From Streptomyces tanashiensis (lineage in GTDB: Bacteria; Actinomycetota; Actinomycetes; Streptomycetales; Streptomycetaceae): a stretch of DNA of 64,000 bases. Numbering within the stretch: position 1 is the stretch's first letter; every line of letters begins with the position of its first letter. The stretch is from the NCBI RefSeq assembly GCF_014648895.1, contig NZ_BMRZ01000003.1:434001-498000 (forward strand), given 5' to 3'. Shown piece after piece: positions 18,872 to 27,005 of the stretch. The notes under the pieces were generated by a model. The model worked only from the letters and a program-made list of their open reading frames with translations. It had not been told where the DNA came from and searched no databases. The translations under genes and the position numbers were made by a program.

Positions 18872-21424
18872 GTGGTGTGGACCGGAACGTGGGTCGCGGA
18901 GCGACTGGGCGTCGAACTGATCGGCGACGAGGAGCTGCCGGCCCTGTTGGGCCTCGCACTGCGTCGCAACCCCAAGCGCGCGCACCTGCTGGTCTCCAGC
19001 GTGCTCGGCAAGCACGTGCCGCAGCGCCCCTCCGTCGTGTACGGCTCCGGCCTCCGCCTCGGCCGGCGCGTCCGTGAGCTCCTCGGCGACGAGGAGGCCG
19101 CCCGCTCCGTGGTCCTCGGTTACGCGGAGACCGCCACCGCCCTCGGGCACGCCGTCGCCGACGGCCTCGGCCTCGCCCCGTACCTCCACTCCACCCGCCG
19201 CCCGGTGGCCGGCGTCGCCCGCGCGGGCGGCTTCGAGGAGTCCCACTCCCACGCCACCTCGCACCTCCTGCTGCCCGAGGACCCGAAGCTCCTCGGGGGC
19301 GACGGGCCGCTGGTCCTGGTCGACGACGAGTTCTCCACCGGCAACACCGTCCTCAACACCATCCGCGCCCTGCACGAGCGCTACCCGCGCGAGCGGTACG
19401 TCGTCGTGGCCCTCGTCGACATGCGCTCCGCCGCCGACCTCGGCCGCCTGGACGCCTTCGCGACCGAGATCGGCGCCCGCGTCGACCTGATCGCCGGCGC
19501 CGCCGGCACGGTCCGCCTCCCGGACGGGGTCCTGGAGAAGGGCCAGGCGCTGGTGGCGGAGCACGAGGGACCCGGCCCCGTACGGGATGCGGCCCCCGCC
19601 CCCGTACCCTCCCCGCGGGCGCCGAAGGAGGCACCCGTACGGGTGGAGCTCGGCTGGCCGGCGGAGCTCCCCGACGGCGGACGGCACGGCTTCACGACCG
19701 GCCACCGGGAGCGCCTGGAGGCGGCCCTGCCCGCGATGGCGGCGGCGATCGCCGGGGCGCTGCCCACCCGGGTCACCCCGGAAGGGTTCGACACCGTGGA
19801 GCGGCCCGCAGGGGAACCCGTACAGCCGCGGCCCGAAGCGCAGCCCGTTTCGCCGCCGCCCGCAGGCCACCGGCCCCGCGTGCTCGTCCTCGGCTTCGAG
19901 GAGCTGATGTACGCGCCGCTCCGCCTCGGCACCGCCCTGGAGGACGCCGGCCACGACGTCCGCTACTCCACGACCACCCGCTCACCCGTCCTCGCCGTCG
20001 ACGACCCCGGCTACGCGATACGCACCCGGCTCGTCTTCCCCGCCCACGACGACCCCGCCGACGGACCCGGCGAGCGCTACGCCTACAACGTCGCGGGCGC
20101 CGGCTTCGACGCCGTCGTCCTCGTCGTCGACTCCGCCGCCGACACCCCGGCCCTGCACGCCCCGGACGGCCTGCTCGCCCAGCTCGCCGCGCACATCCCG
20201 CGCGTCGTGCTCGCGGTGGTCCCGTCCTACGCACCCACGGTCCGCGTCACCGAAGTCACCGAAGCTCCCGAAAGGAGCTCCATGCTGCCCGAGCCCCTCC
20301 GCGGCCCCGCCTTCTCCTCGTACGCACCCGAAGAGGTCGGCTGGCTGCTCCAGGACCTCTCGGACGTCGAACTCGAGGCCCCCACCGAGGAACGCGAGGA
20401 GGCCATCCAGAGCGGCGGCGCCCACTACGCCGAGTCGCTCCCCGTCGAGTACCAGCCCAGCGAGCGCTACCAGGAGCTCTTCCACGCCGCCCTGGAGAGC
20501 TCCGCCGCCCGCATCGCCCGCGCCGTCGGCACGGTCACCGAGACCGTCCTCGCCGAGCGGTCCGCGCGACCCGTCCTGGTCTCCCTGGCCCGGGCCGGCA
20601 CCCCCGTCGGCGTCCTCATGCGCCGCTGGGCGAAGGCCCGCCACGGCCTGGACCTCCCGCACTACGCCGTCTCCATCGTGCGCGGCCGCGGCATCGACGC
20701 CAACGCGCTGCGCTGGCTCGCCGCCCACCACGACCCTGCCGACGTCGTGTTCGTCGACGGCTGGACCGGCAAGGGGGCCATCACCCGCGAACTCGCCGAA
20801 GCCATCAAGGAGTTCGAAGGCTTCGACCCGGAGATCGCGGTCCTCGCCGACCCCGGCTCCTGCGTCCGCACCTACGGCACCCGCGAGGACTTCCTCATCC
20901 CCTCCGCCTGCCTCAACTCCACGGTCTCCGGCCTGATATCGCGTACGGTCCTCCGCTCCGACCTCGTCGGACCGGACGACTTCCACGGCGCCAAGTTCTA
21001 CCGCGAGCTCGCCGAGGCCGACGTCTCCGAGGCCTTCCTCGACGCCGTCGCGGCCCGCTTCGACGAGGTCGCCGCGACCGTCGACACGGACGTCAAGGAG
21101 CTCCTGGCCACCGACCGCACCCCCACCTGGGAGGGCTGGGCGGCCGTCGAGCGCATCAGTGAGGAGTACGGCATCCACGACGTCAACCTGGTCAAGCCGG
21201 GCGTCGGCGAGACCACCCGCGTGCTGCTGCGCCGCGTCCCCTGGAAGATCCTCGCCAAGCGGGGCGCCGACGCCGACCTCGCGCACGTCCGGCTGCTCGC
21301 CGAGCAGCGCGGAGTGCCGGTCGAGGAGGTCGACGAACTCCCGTACAGCTGCGTGGGTCTGATCCACCCTCAGTACACGAGGGGTGCGACAGGCGCCGAC
21401 GGGAAGGCGGTGGTGTCCCAGTGA
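18872..21424 (+). CDS. PRTase-TRSP-StiP-PELOTA fusion protein
   Basis: The 850-residue protein joins parts that are often separate in Ter clusters. The parts are a phosphoribosyltransferase (about 1-240; PRPP motif LVLVDDEFSTGNT at 147-159), a TRSP domain (about 330-465; RVLVLGFEELMYAPLRLGTA), a StiP-type second PRTase (about 480-760; VVFVDGWTGKGAI at 626-638), and a PELOTA RNA-binding-like end (about 770-835). It is expected to use PRPP and act on a nucleoside-like product. An in-frame ATG at 20282 with a perfect ribosome site could produce the StiP half alone. The GTG start at 18872 follows GAAGGGA. Confidence 0.9.
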   Translation: MVWTGTWVAERLGVELIGDEELPALLGLALRRNPKRAHLLVSSVLGKHVPQRPSVVYGSGLRLGRRVRELLGDEEAARSVVLGYAETATALGHAVADGLGLAPYLHSTRRPVAGVARAGGFEESHSHATSHLLLPEDPKLLGGDGPLVLVDDEFSTGNTVLNTIRALHERYPRERYVVVALVDMRSAADLGRLDAFATEIGARVDLIAGAAGTVRLPDGVLEKGQALVAEHEGPGPVRDAAPAPVPSPRAPKEAPVRVELGWPAELPDGGRHGFTTGHRERLEAALPAMAAAIAGALPTRVTPEGFDTVERPAGEPVQPRPEAQPVSPPPAGHRPRVLVLGFEELMYAPLRLGTALEDAGHDVRYSTTTRSPVLAVDDPGYAIRTRLVFPAHDDPADGPGERYAYNVAGAGFDAVVLVVDSAADTPALHAPDGLLAQLAAHIPRVVLAVVPSYAPTVRVTEVTEAPERSSMLPEPLRGPAFSSYAPEEVGWLLQDLSDVELEAPTEEREEAIQSGGAHYAESLPVEYQPSERYQELFHAALESSAARIARAVGTVTETVLAERSARPVLVSLARAGTPVGVLMRRWAKARHGLDLPHYAVSIVRGRGIDANALRWLAAHHDPADVVFVDGWTGKGAITRELAEAIKEFEGFDPEIAVLADPGSCVRTYGTREDFLIPSACLNSTVSGLISRTVLRSDLVGPDDFHGAKFYRELAEADVSEAFLDAVAARFDEVAATVDTDVKELLATDRTPTWEGWAAVERISEEYGIHDVNLVKPGVGETTRVLLRRVPWKILAKRGADADLAHVRLLAEQRGVPVEEVDELPYSCVGLIHPQYTRGATGADGKAVVSQ
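20271..20284 (+). promoter_or_regulatory. Internal ribosome-binding site and ATG inside the fusion gene
   Basis: AAAGGAGCTCCATG (20271-20284) places a strong Shine-Dalgarno sequence five bases before an in-frame ATG. That ATG begins MLPEPLRGPAFSSYAPEEV, which is where free-standing StiP proteins begin. Initiation here would give a 380-residue StiP-PELOTA protein (20282-21424). This suggests that the long frame arose by loss of a stop codon between two genes, or that both products are made. Confidence 0.6.
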
Positions 21425-22263
21425 GTACGACCGCAGCCACGCCCACGGGTACGGGTACGAAGACGCTGGTCGCGAGCGACCTCGACCGCACCCTCATCTA
21501 CTCGACCGCCGCCCTCGCCCTCGGCATGCCGGACGCCCAGGCCCCCCGGCTGCTCTGCGTCGAGGTCCACGAGTCGAAGCCGCTCTCCTACATGACCGAG
21601 GACGCGGCCGACCTCCTCGCGCGGCTGACCGCCGAGACCGTCTTCGTGCCCACCACCACGCGGACGCGCAAGCAGTACCAGCGCATCCAGCTCCCGGGCA
21701 CCGCACCGGCGTACGCGATCTGCGCCAACGGCGGCCACATCCTCGTCGACGGCGTCTCCGACCGCGACTGGCACGAATCCGTCGTCCGCAGGCTCGCCGA
21801 CGAATGCGCGCCGCTCTCCGAGATCCGCGCCTACCTCACCGCGACCACGGACCTGTCCTGGGTGCGCAAGCACCGGGTGGCCGAGGACCTCTTCGCCTAC
21901 CTCGTCGTCGAGCGGGAACGCCTCCCCGAGGACTGGCTGGACCGCTTCGGCACCTGGGCCGGCGACCGCGGCTGGACCGTCTCGCTCCAGGGCCGCAAGG
22001 TGTACGCGGTGCCCAAGCCGCTCACCAAGAGCGCGGCCGTCCGCGAGGTCGCCCGCCGCACCGGCGCCACCCTCACCCTGGCCGCCGGGGACTCGCTCCT
22101 CGACGCCGACCTGCTGCTCGCCGCGGACCGGGCCTGGCGCCCGGGCCACGGCGAACTCGCCGACAGCGACTGGACCGCACCCCACCTCGACGTCCTCGCG
22201 GAGCGCGGGGTGGCGGCGGGGGAGGAGATCCTCCGCCGGTTCAGGGCCGCGGCAGCGGCCTAG
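21421..22263 (+). CDS. HAD-superfamily phosphatase of the Ter module
   Basis: The 280-residue protein has the HAD nucleophile motif ASDLDRTLIY (Asp20 and Asp22), a motif II-like Thr in VPTTTRTRKQY, a late Lys in PKPLTKSAAV and the acidic motif AAGDSLLDADLL. It is expected to dephosphorylate an intermediate made by the upstream lyase and PRTase. The GTG start at 21421 overlaps the stop of the fusion gene by four bases, indicating translational coupling. No ATP-grasp gene, the usual further member of this module, is present beside it. Confidence 0.92.
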   Translation: MSTTAATPTGTGTKTLVASDLDRTLIYSTAALALGMPDAQAPRLLCVEVHESKPLSYMTEDAADLLARLTAETVFVPTTTRTRKQYQRIQLPGTAPAYAICANGGHILVDGVSDRDWHESVVRRLADECAPLSEIRAYLTATTDLSWVRKHRVAEDLFAYLVVERERLPEDWLDRFGTWAGDRGWTVSLQGRKVYAVPKPLTKSAAVREVARRTGATLTLAAGDSLLDADLLLAADRAWRPGHGELADSDWTAPHLDVLAERGVAAGEEILRRFRAAAAA

Positions 22264-22299
22264 GCTCAGCCGCGGCAGCCCCCACCGGCTGACCGGGGA

Positions 22300-22515
22300 T
22301 CAGCCGCAGCAGCCCCCGCCACAGCAGCCGCCACCGCCGCCACCGCCCTGAGCGGGGGCGGCGGTGGCGCTTCCGCCCACGGCCACGGCCGAGAGCAGCT
22401 TCACGGTGTCGTCGTGCCCGGCGGGGCAGGAGGCGGGGGCGGAGGACTCGGCCATGGGACGGCTGAGCTCGAAGGTGTCGCCGCAGGTGCGGCAGCGGTA
22501 TTCGTAACGAGGCAT
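22300..22515 (-). CDS. FmdB-family zinc-ribbon protein
   Basis: The 71-residue protein starts PRYEYRCRTCGDTFELSRPM, the FmdB zinc ribbon, with the second ligand pair reduced to CPAGH. The C-terminus is an unusual Gly/Cys tail (seven Gly, then CC-GGG-CC-G) that could bind metal. It lies convergent to the HAD gene and is followed by nothing on its own strand in the next 36 bases. It may regulate or assemble a metal-dependent factor, but no partner is evident. Confidence 0.88.
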   Translation of the reverse strand: MPRYEYRCRTCGDTFELSRPMAESSAPASCPAGHDDTVKLLSAVAVGGSATAAPAQGGGGGGGCCGGGCCG

Positions 22516-22547
22516 GGGAACAGGCTAGCGGCGGCACGAGCACGACA

Positions 22548-23909
22548 TCAGTGGCCGACGCCGGATCCCCGCTCCTCCCGGATCAGGCCGACGACGCGCG
22601 CGGCGGCGGCGCGGACGGCCTCCAGCTCGGTCAGGAAGTGCCAGTAGTCGGGGTGGCGGCCCTCAAGACCGTCCACCGCACGGTCGAGACGGCCGACGGC
22701 GTCGTCGAGAGGCCGGGCGTGCCGAGGGTCGGGCGTGTTGCGCCCCGCCATCGCGAGCCGCTGGGCGTCCCGTACCGCGAACCGCGTCCGGTCGATCTCC
22801 GCCTTCGGGTCCTTCGCGACGGCGTCCAGGCGGCGCAGCCGCTCCCCGGCGGCCGACACGGCCTCGTCGGTCGAGTCGAGCAGCGCGCGGACCGTGGAGA
22901 GCAGCGAGGTCGCGTCGGGCCAGCGCTGCTCGGCCCGCGCCTTCCCGGCCTCGGCGAGCCGCTCCTCGGCCTGCCGGAGGGTCACGACGGCCTGCTCCGG
23001 CACGTGCTGGAGGTCCTGCCAGCAGGCGGCCGAGTACCGCCGCCGCAGCTCGGAGAGGACGGGCTCGACGCCCCCCGCGCGGGTGGTGAGCGCCTCGGTG
23101 CGGGTACGCAGCGACACCAGCCGCTTGTCGATCTCGGCGGCCCGCTCGGGCAGCCGCTCGGCCTCCGCCCGTACCGCCTCGGCGTCCCGCAGCACCCGGT
23201 CGGCGCGCTGCAGCGTCTCGGCGACGCCGTGCCGGCCGGCACCCTCGTTGAGGCGGGTCAGCTCGGGCCCGAGCGAGGCGAGCCGCGCGGCCAGGTCGTC
23301 GGCGCGCAGCCCACCCTCGCGTACGACGTCCAGGGCACCGCTCGCGCCCCGCAGGGCCTGCCGGGCGCGCTCGACGGCGGGAGCGAGCTGCGCGAGCTGG
23401 GTCTCGGCGCGCCCGAGGAGCGGGGCGAGCCCCTCCTCGAAGCGGTCCAACTCGCCCTTGACTCGGTCGAGCTCCTCCTTGGCACGGTTGAGATCGGCGC
23501 GGGCGCGCGACGCACTGCCGGCATCCAACTCGTCCCGATCGAGATCATGCGCATCGACCGCACCGATGTAGAGATGACTGACCTCGTCGATCCGCCGCCC
23601 GAGCGCCTCGAACCCTTCGACGGCGCGGCGCGCCTCGGGGGAGCTGTCGACGGCGGTGATCGTCTCGATGGAGATGCGGAGCCCGCGCTGAGCGGTGTCG
23701 AGCTCGTAGAAGGCGGCAGCGGCGGCGTCCTTGGCGGCCTGGGCCTCGGCCCGCTGGCCCTCCCCGCGCCCGCCGAACCAGCGGCGCGTCCCGCCGCCCG
23801 CGAAGGCCTGCGGCAACAGCGCACCCACCAGCAACGGCAGCGCGACGGCCAACCGGAACGCAGAGGAAATCCCGGGCGCCGATGTGCCCCTCACGTCACT
23901 CGCCGCCAC
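22548..23909 (-). CDS. Membrane-anchored long coiled-coil protein
   Basis: The 453-residue protein has one hydrophobic segment near the N-terminus (about 18-38, FRLAVALPLLVGALLPQAFA). The rest of its length is helical and heptad-like, rich in Ala, Glu, Arg and Leu (for example NRAKEELDRVKGELDRF). No catalytic motif is visible. It resembles conserved Streptomyces proteins of unknown function found beside ter genes. A scaffold role at the membrane is inferred. The GTG at 23909 (AASDVRGTSAPG) is the likely start. Confidence 0.85.
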   Translation of the reverse strand: MAASDVRGTSAPGISSAFRLAVALPLLVGALLPQAFAGGGTRRWFGGRGEGQRAEAQAAKDAAAAAFYELDTAQRGLRISIETITAVDSSPEARRAVEGFEALGRRIDEVSHLYIGAVDAHDLDRDELDAGSASRARADLNRAKEELDRVKGELDRFEEGLAPLLGRAETQLAQLAPAVERARQALRGASGALDVVREGGLRADDLAARLASLGPELTRLNEGAGRHGVAETLQRADRVLRDAEAVRAEAERLPERAAEIDKRLVSLRTRTEALTTRAGGVEPVLSELRRRYSAACWQDLQHVPEQAVVTLRQAEERLAEAGKARAEQRWPDATSLLSTVRALLDSTDEAVSAAGERLRRLDAVAKDPKAEIDRTRFAVRDAQRLAMAGRNTPDPRHARPLDDAVGRLDRAVDGLEGRHPDYWHFLTELEAVRAAAARVVGLIREERGSGVGH

Positions 23910-23986
23910 GTACTCTCCCCGTGCTGTGTCCGCCGTGCCCGGTCCGGTTCATTCTCCCACCCGGTAAGGACGAACACACGGCCCGG

Positions 23987-24745
23987 TCAGTTCAGCGTAC
24001 GGACGGTGACGTCCCCGTTGTCGCTGCGCAGGCTCACGGAGTGCGGGCTCCCTTCCCGGCGGGGCACGTCGAGCCGGACGTCCCCGTTGTCACTGGAGCC
24101 GGCCACCGCGTACTCGCCCTCGGGCACCTCCACGGTGACGTCGCCGTTGTCGGTGACGACGTCGACCTTGCGGGGGACGGCGCCGAGGGTGATGTCCACG
24201 TCCCCGTTGTCGGACCGGACGGTGACCTCGGGCGAGGTGACGGAGTCCTCGACCCCGACATCCCCGTTCCCGCTCCCGAGGTCGAGCGCTCCACTGACCT
24301 TCCGCACCCGCACGTCCCCGTTGTCGGACCGCACCTTCAGGGGCGTGGTGAACCCCTCGGCGGTCACGCGCCCGTTGTCGTCCTCGACGGTGACGGCCAC
24401 CCCGCGGGGCACCTGGATGCGGTGCACGGCCCCACAGCTGGCCGCGACCGCGTCGCACTCCACCCGCAACGTCAGCCGCCCGTCCACCAGCTTCCAGCTG
24501 GCCTCGGGCCCCGACCCCATGAACACCCACCCGTCGACCTGCCGCTCCACCCGCACGTCGTCGACGTCGGCGGGCGTGATCACCAGATCGGAGTTGTCCG
24601 AGTCGACGGTGAGCGCGTCCCCGCCGAACGCGAACGTCCGCCGTTCCACCGGCGCCCCCTCGGCATCGGCGACCCCACACCCGACGAGCCCGAGCACGGC
24701 GACACCGGAAGCGAGCAGCACACGGAACGGGCGAGCTACGGCCAT
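23987..24745 (-). CDS. DUF4097-like lipoprotein with SDNGDV repeats
   Basis: The 252-residue protein has a lipoprotein signal (LASGVAVLGLVGCG; lipidated Cys at about 23). About ten beta-strand turns follow, with repeated motifs of the type V-x-SDNGDV (for example KVRSDNGDVRVRK, TVRSDNGDVDIT, DVVTDNGDVTVE, SLRSDNGDVTVR). This matches the DUF4097/adhesin-like beta-helix families. The ATG at 24745 is preferred over 24754 because GGGGGA lies at proper distance from it. Probably anchored on the outer face of the membrane; ligand unknown. Confidence 0.87.
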   Translation of the reverse strand: MAVARPFRVLLASGVAVLGLVGCGVADAEGAPVERRTFAFGGDALTVDSDNSDLVITPADVDDVRVERQVDGWVFMGSGPEASWKLVDGRLTLRVECDAVAASCGAVHRIQVPRGVAVTVEDDNGRVTAEGFTTPLKVRSDNGDVRVRKVSGALDLGSGNGDVGVEDSVTSPEVTVRSDNGDVDITLGAVPRKVDVVTDNGDVTVEVPEGEYAVAGSSDNGDVRLDVPRREGSPHSVSLRSDNGDVTVRTLN

Positions 24746-24910
24746 GACGATCATTCCCCCAGAGCGACGCGATGATCCCCCGACGCTAAGCCCCGACCAC
24801 CCCGGGTCACGATCCGGCGACCCACCGTCCCGGGGGTGGGGCTACCCCCCCCGGGAGGTATCCGTTTGCGGCACCCACCCCAGGGCCATGTAGGCTGTTG
24901 CCTCTTCCAC

Positions 24911-24985
24911 GGGTGCGTAGCTCAGGGGTAGAGCGCTGCTCTTACAAAGCAGATGTCGGCGGTTCGAAACCGTCCGCGCCCACCA
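24911..24985 (+). tRNA. tRNA-Val (anticodon TAC)
   Basis: This is a complete cloverleaf with encoded CCA. The acceptor arm GGGTGCG pairs with CGCGCCC (one G-T pair), the D arm contains AGCTCAGGGGTAGAGC, and the anticodon stem CTGCT/AGCAG encloses the loop CTTACAA with anticodon TAC. The T arm is GGCGGTTCGAAACCGTC. It reads GTA valine codons, which are rare in this GC-rich genome. It is followed by a terminator and by accessory-looking DNA. Confidence 0.97.
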
Positions 24986-24992
24986 GTGCAAA

Positions 24993-25023
24993 GGCCCCCA
25001 GCCGATCATGGCTGGGGGCCTTT
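24993..25023 (+). terminator. Terminator after tRNA-Val
   Basis: GGCCCCCAGC (24993-25002) pairs perfectly with GCTGGGGGCC (25011-25020) around an eight-base loop, followed by TTT. It is placed eight bases after the tRNA. Confidence 0.85.
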
Positions 25024-25046
25024 GACATCCACATCTGACATCAACG
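25022..25046 (+). repeat. 25-base direct repeat, copy 1
   Basis: TTGACATC, five variable bases, then CTGACATCAACG. The same arrangement recurs at 26466-26490 with different central bases (20 of 25 identical). The word TGACATC also occurs at 26716. The copies bracket the small genes at 25126 and 26139. Confidence 0.6.
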
Positions 25047-25125
25047 TCCATGGTCACTGGGCTCTGGGGCCTGTCCGGCCGATCATGGTGAGCGTCAGGG
25101 CTGCGATGCCATCGAAGGGGGATCG

Positions 25126-25764
25126 GTGGAGGACGTTTTCGACACGACCGGGAGACCGCCGAAGGGATGGATGCACGCCATCTTCCACGGCGGCCCGTAC
25201 GGGGAGGACGTGGGTCGCTGCATCCCCGGTCCTCCGGCTCCGGCAACCCTCGCGGTGCCGCTGGCGGATGGCGGTGTCCACACGTACCGCCTGTGGACGG
25301 TGGGCTCGTGGTCCGATCCGGACGACCCCATAGCGGTCTACAACCCTGACGGACCCCCCGTACCGCCGTCTCTCCTGACCGACCAGGAGAAGGAGTGGCT
25401 TCGGGAGGGGCAGCAGAAGAAGGGGCTCGGGCCGCTGAAGCTTGTCGCGCTGGCCCCCGACGGACGGCTGGCTTGTGACCCCGACGCCTCCACCATCGAG
25501 GCGATGCTTGCCGGGCTGCGACACAGGGAGCACATGCTTCTCCAGCGGCTGACCGACCACGATGAGGGCGACTGGTACCTCCAAGTCCTGTTCGACGAGG
25601 ACGACACCTACGAGGTGGTTCACCAAGCGGGCACGGCCGCTGAGCGCGAGGGGACGCGGTCAGCTTCCCTGGCCGCAGTCCGTGATGCCGTCCTCCGCTG
25701 GGCGGCCGATCAGCCGAGCTGGCGAACTGTGCTCGAAGGACCTACGACCGGGGACGAATCCTGA
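25126..25764 (+). CDS. Hypothetical protein, 212 aa
   Basis: Not recognised. It is an acidic soluble protein. The N-terminal half contains GWMHAIFHGGPYGEDVGRCI and a strand-rich TLAVPLADGGVHTYRLW, resembling small ligand-surface proteins of Streptomyces. The C-terminal half (DWYLQVLFDEDDTYEVVHQA, then AVRDAVLRWAADQPSW) looks like an independent alpha/beta unit. The GTG at 25126 follows GAAGGGGGATCG. It lies directly downstream of the tRNA gene inside the repeat-bracketed tract, so recent acquisition is plausible. Confidence 0.75.
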   Translation: MEDVFDTTGRPPKGWMHAIFHGGPYGEDVGRCIPGPPAPATLAVPLADGGVHTYRLWTVGSWSDPDDPIAVYNPDGPPVPPSLLTDQEKEWLREGQQKKGLGPLKLVALAPDGRLACDPDASTIEAMLAGLRHREHMLLQRLTDHDEGDWYLQVLFDEDDTYEVVHQAGTAAEREGTRSASLAAVRDAVLRWAADQPSWRTVLEGPTTGDES

Positions 25765-26138
25765 GCGGCCGGCCTGAGCGGACGACGCGGCCCCGGAGCA
25801 GGATGCCCCGGGGCCTCCATCGGTTGTGGACGAGCCCGGCTGCCTTCGCGAGCGCGAGGAAGACATTAAGACCACCAACGAAGCCGGTGATCCTCCGGCA
25901 ACCACCGCTAGTGCTGGCGCTTTCAATCCGATCAGTAGGGCTACGGCGCCAAAGTCGACCTCACCCTGGGCGAGCATGGTGTGGATGTGACTGCTCTGGC
26001 GGCGAGGCGGGGCATCAACCGCGCCGAGATCATGGACGCCTGGCGCGACCGGTGACCAGCGTTTCCTGAGCTTCCGCCGGTGTCTGTGTACGAGGGACAA
26101 GCCCCCTGTCTCCGGCGCCTTGTCTGTGCAGCGGCATC
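25765..26138. other. Intergenic stretch with gene debris
   Basis: This 374-base stretch between two small genes contains the gene fragment at 25939-26055 described separately, and no intact gene. The GC-rich repeat GCCCCGGAGCAGGATGCCCCGGGGC near 25790-25817 could form a hairpin that ends the preceding transcript. Base composition is lower in GC than the core genes, consistent with accessory DNA. Confidence 0.5.
25939..26055 (+). pseudogene. C-terminal fragment of an unrecognised protein
   Basis: After an in-frame TAG at 25936, codons 25939-26055 read GYGAKVDLTLGEHGVD and continue VTALAARRGINRAEIMDAW to a TGA. The reading has normal codon bias and protein-like composition but no start codon or upstream open frame; a second stop lies at 25909. 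It is probably the tail of a decayed gene. The family was not recognised. Confidence 0.45.
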
Positions 26139-26438
26139 ATGGGTTCCATGACTTCCGGAACCGGCTCAGCGCCGATGGAGAGTACTCACATCACGGCTGC
26201 CGTTGAGGGCACGGCACTCCGCTTCACTTGGGATGTCGATGCCCGGATCGAGGTGCGGAACCTCGGGAGCGAGGTCGTCATCGAGGCGAATGCCGCAGGT
26301 CTCAGGACGCTTGCCGGGCATCTTCTGGTGCTGGCAGGCGAAGGAGTTCCGGATGGAGCACATCTGCACCTTGAAGACAGCAACGGGCTGGAAGACGGGT
26401 CCGTCGGTCTGGTCCTGGAGCGCAGTGATGAGGAGTGA
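26139..26438 (+). CDS. Small Imm32-like protein
   Basis: The 99-residue acidic protein has the pattern EGTALRFTWDVDARIEVRN followed by a helix (AAGLRTLAGHLLVLAGEG) and the ending HLHLEDSNGLEDGSVGLVLE. This resembles the Imm32 immunity-protein family; the match is by memory and not certain. No toxin gene lies beside it, so it would be an orphan. In-frame ATG codons at 26148 and 26175 are alternative starts, and no start has a strong ribosome site. Confidence 0.65.
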   Translation: MGSMTSGTGSAPMESTHITAAVEGTALRFTWDVDARIEVRNLGSEVVIEANAAGLRTLAGHLLVLAGEGVPDGAHLHLEDSNGLEDGSVGLVLERSDEE

Positions 26439-26813
26439 CCGGCTCCTCGTTAGTCGTTGCCGGAGTTGACATCTAAAACTGACATCAACGGCGGCGGTCG
26501 TACACGGCTTGCCGTGGCAGGGGTGACCAGCAGTCCGCTCCTGGTCGACGGTCTCGGCGTGACGTCCGCGCAGCCGGTGATGTCGGGGACGGAACGGCGG
26601 CTCAGGTCCTGGCACGGCACTGGCGGCTTTCTTGGGTTGCCTTGCTGTTCAGGGGCTATCCGTGGCCAGAAGCCAGCTCATGTCATTCTCGGACGCGCAG
26701 GATGCCGGGGCGGTCTGACATCCATGTTGGCGACGCGCCCCTGCCGCCCTGTGTGGGATCGTCTACGCGATTCCCATCAACCGTTAGTGGGGATGCATGC
26801 GAGGGGGAGCATC
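26439..26813. repeat. Non-coding accessory stretch with TGACATC repeats
   Basis: No gene was found in these 375 bases. They hold the second copy of the 25-base repeat (26466-26490) and a further TGACATC at 26716. The remaining sequence has stops in all frames and no hairpin of note. It may be residue of an element that entered next to the tRNA gene. Confidence 0.5.
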
Positions 26814-27005
26814 ATGGAGTCGGTCGGGTATCTCATGGGCGCCCTTGTCTGGGGCGTCTTGATTGCTGCGCTGCTGGTGGCTGTGGTCGGGGCGCTTTTG
26901 GTTGGTCGGTGGCGACGCAGGGCGATCGCAGCCTTGGAGCGTGCGGAGTTGGAGGCGGATCCGCAGCCCTCTGCGGGATCCCCCATCAGCCGGCAGCAGA
27001 GTTGA
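26814..27005 (+). CDS. Small single-pass membrane protein
   Basis: The 63-residue protein has one long hydrophobic helix (about 6-31, YLMGALVWGVLIAALLVAVV), then a basic stop-transfer patch RWRRRAIAALER and a short polar tail. The ATG at 26814 is supported by GAGGGGGAGC seven bases upstream. No family was recognised. Its last 20 bases overlap the convergent gene at 26986. Confidence 0.7.
   Translation: MESVGYLMGALVWGVLIAALLVAVVGALLVGRWRRRAIAALERAELEADPQPSAGSPISRQQS

Noticed and set aside
17555..19954. 799-codon leftward frame opposite the C-C lyase and PRTase genes
   Set aside because: Antisense to clearly conserved genes; no recognisable motif and biased towards Gly/Glu/Arg as expected of complementary strands.
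22551..24893. 780-codon plus-strand frame opposite the coiled-coil and DUF4097 genes
   Set aside because: It spans two real leftward genes and the gap between them; repetitive Thr/Ser composition reflects the SDNGDV repeats read backwards.
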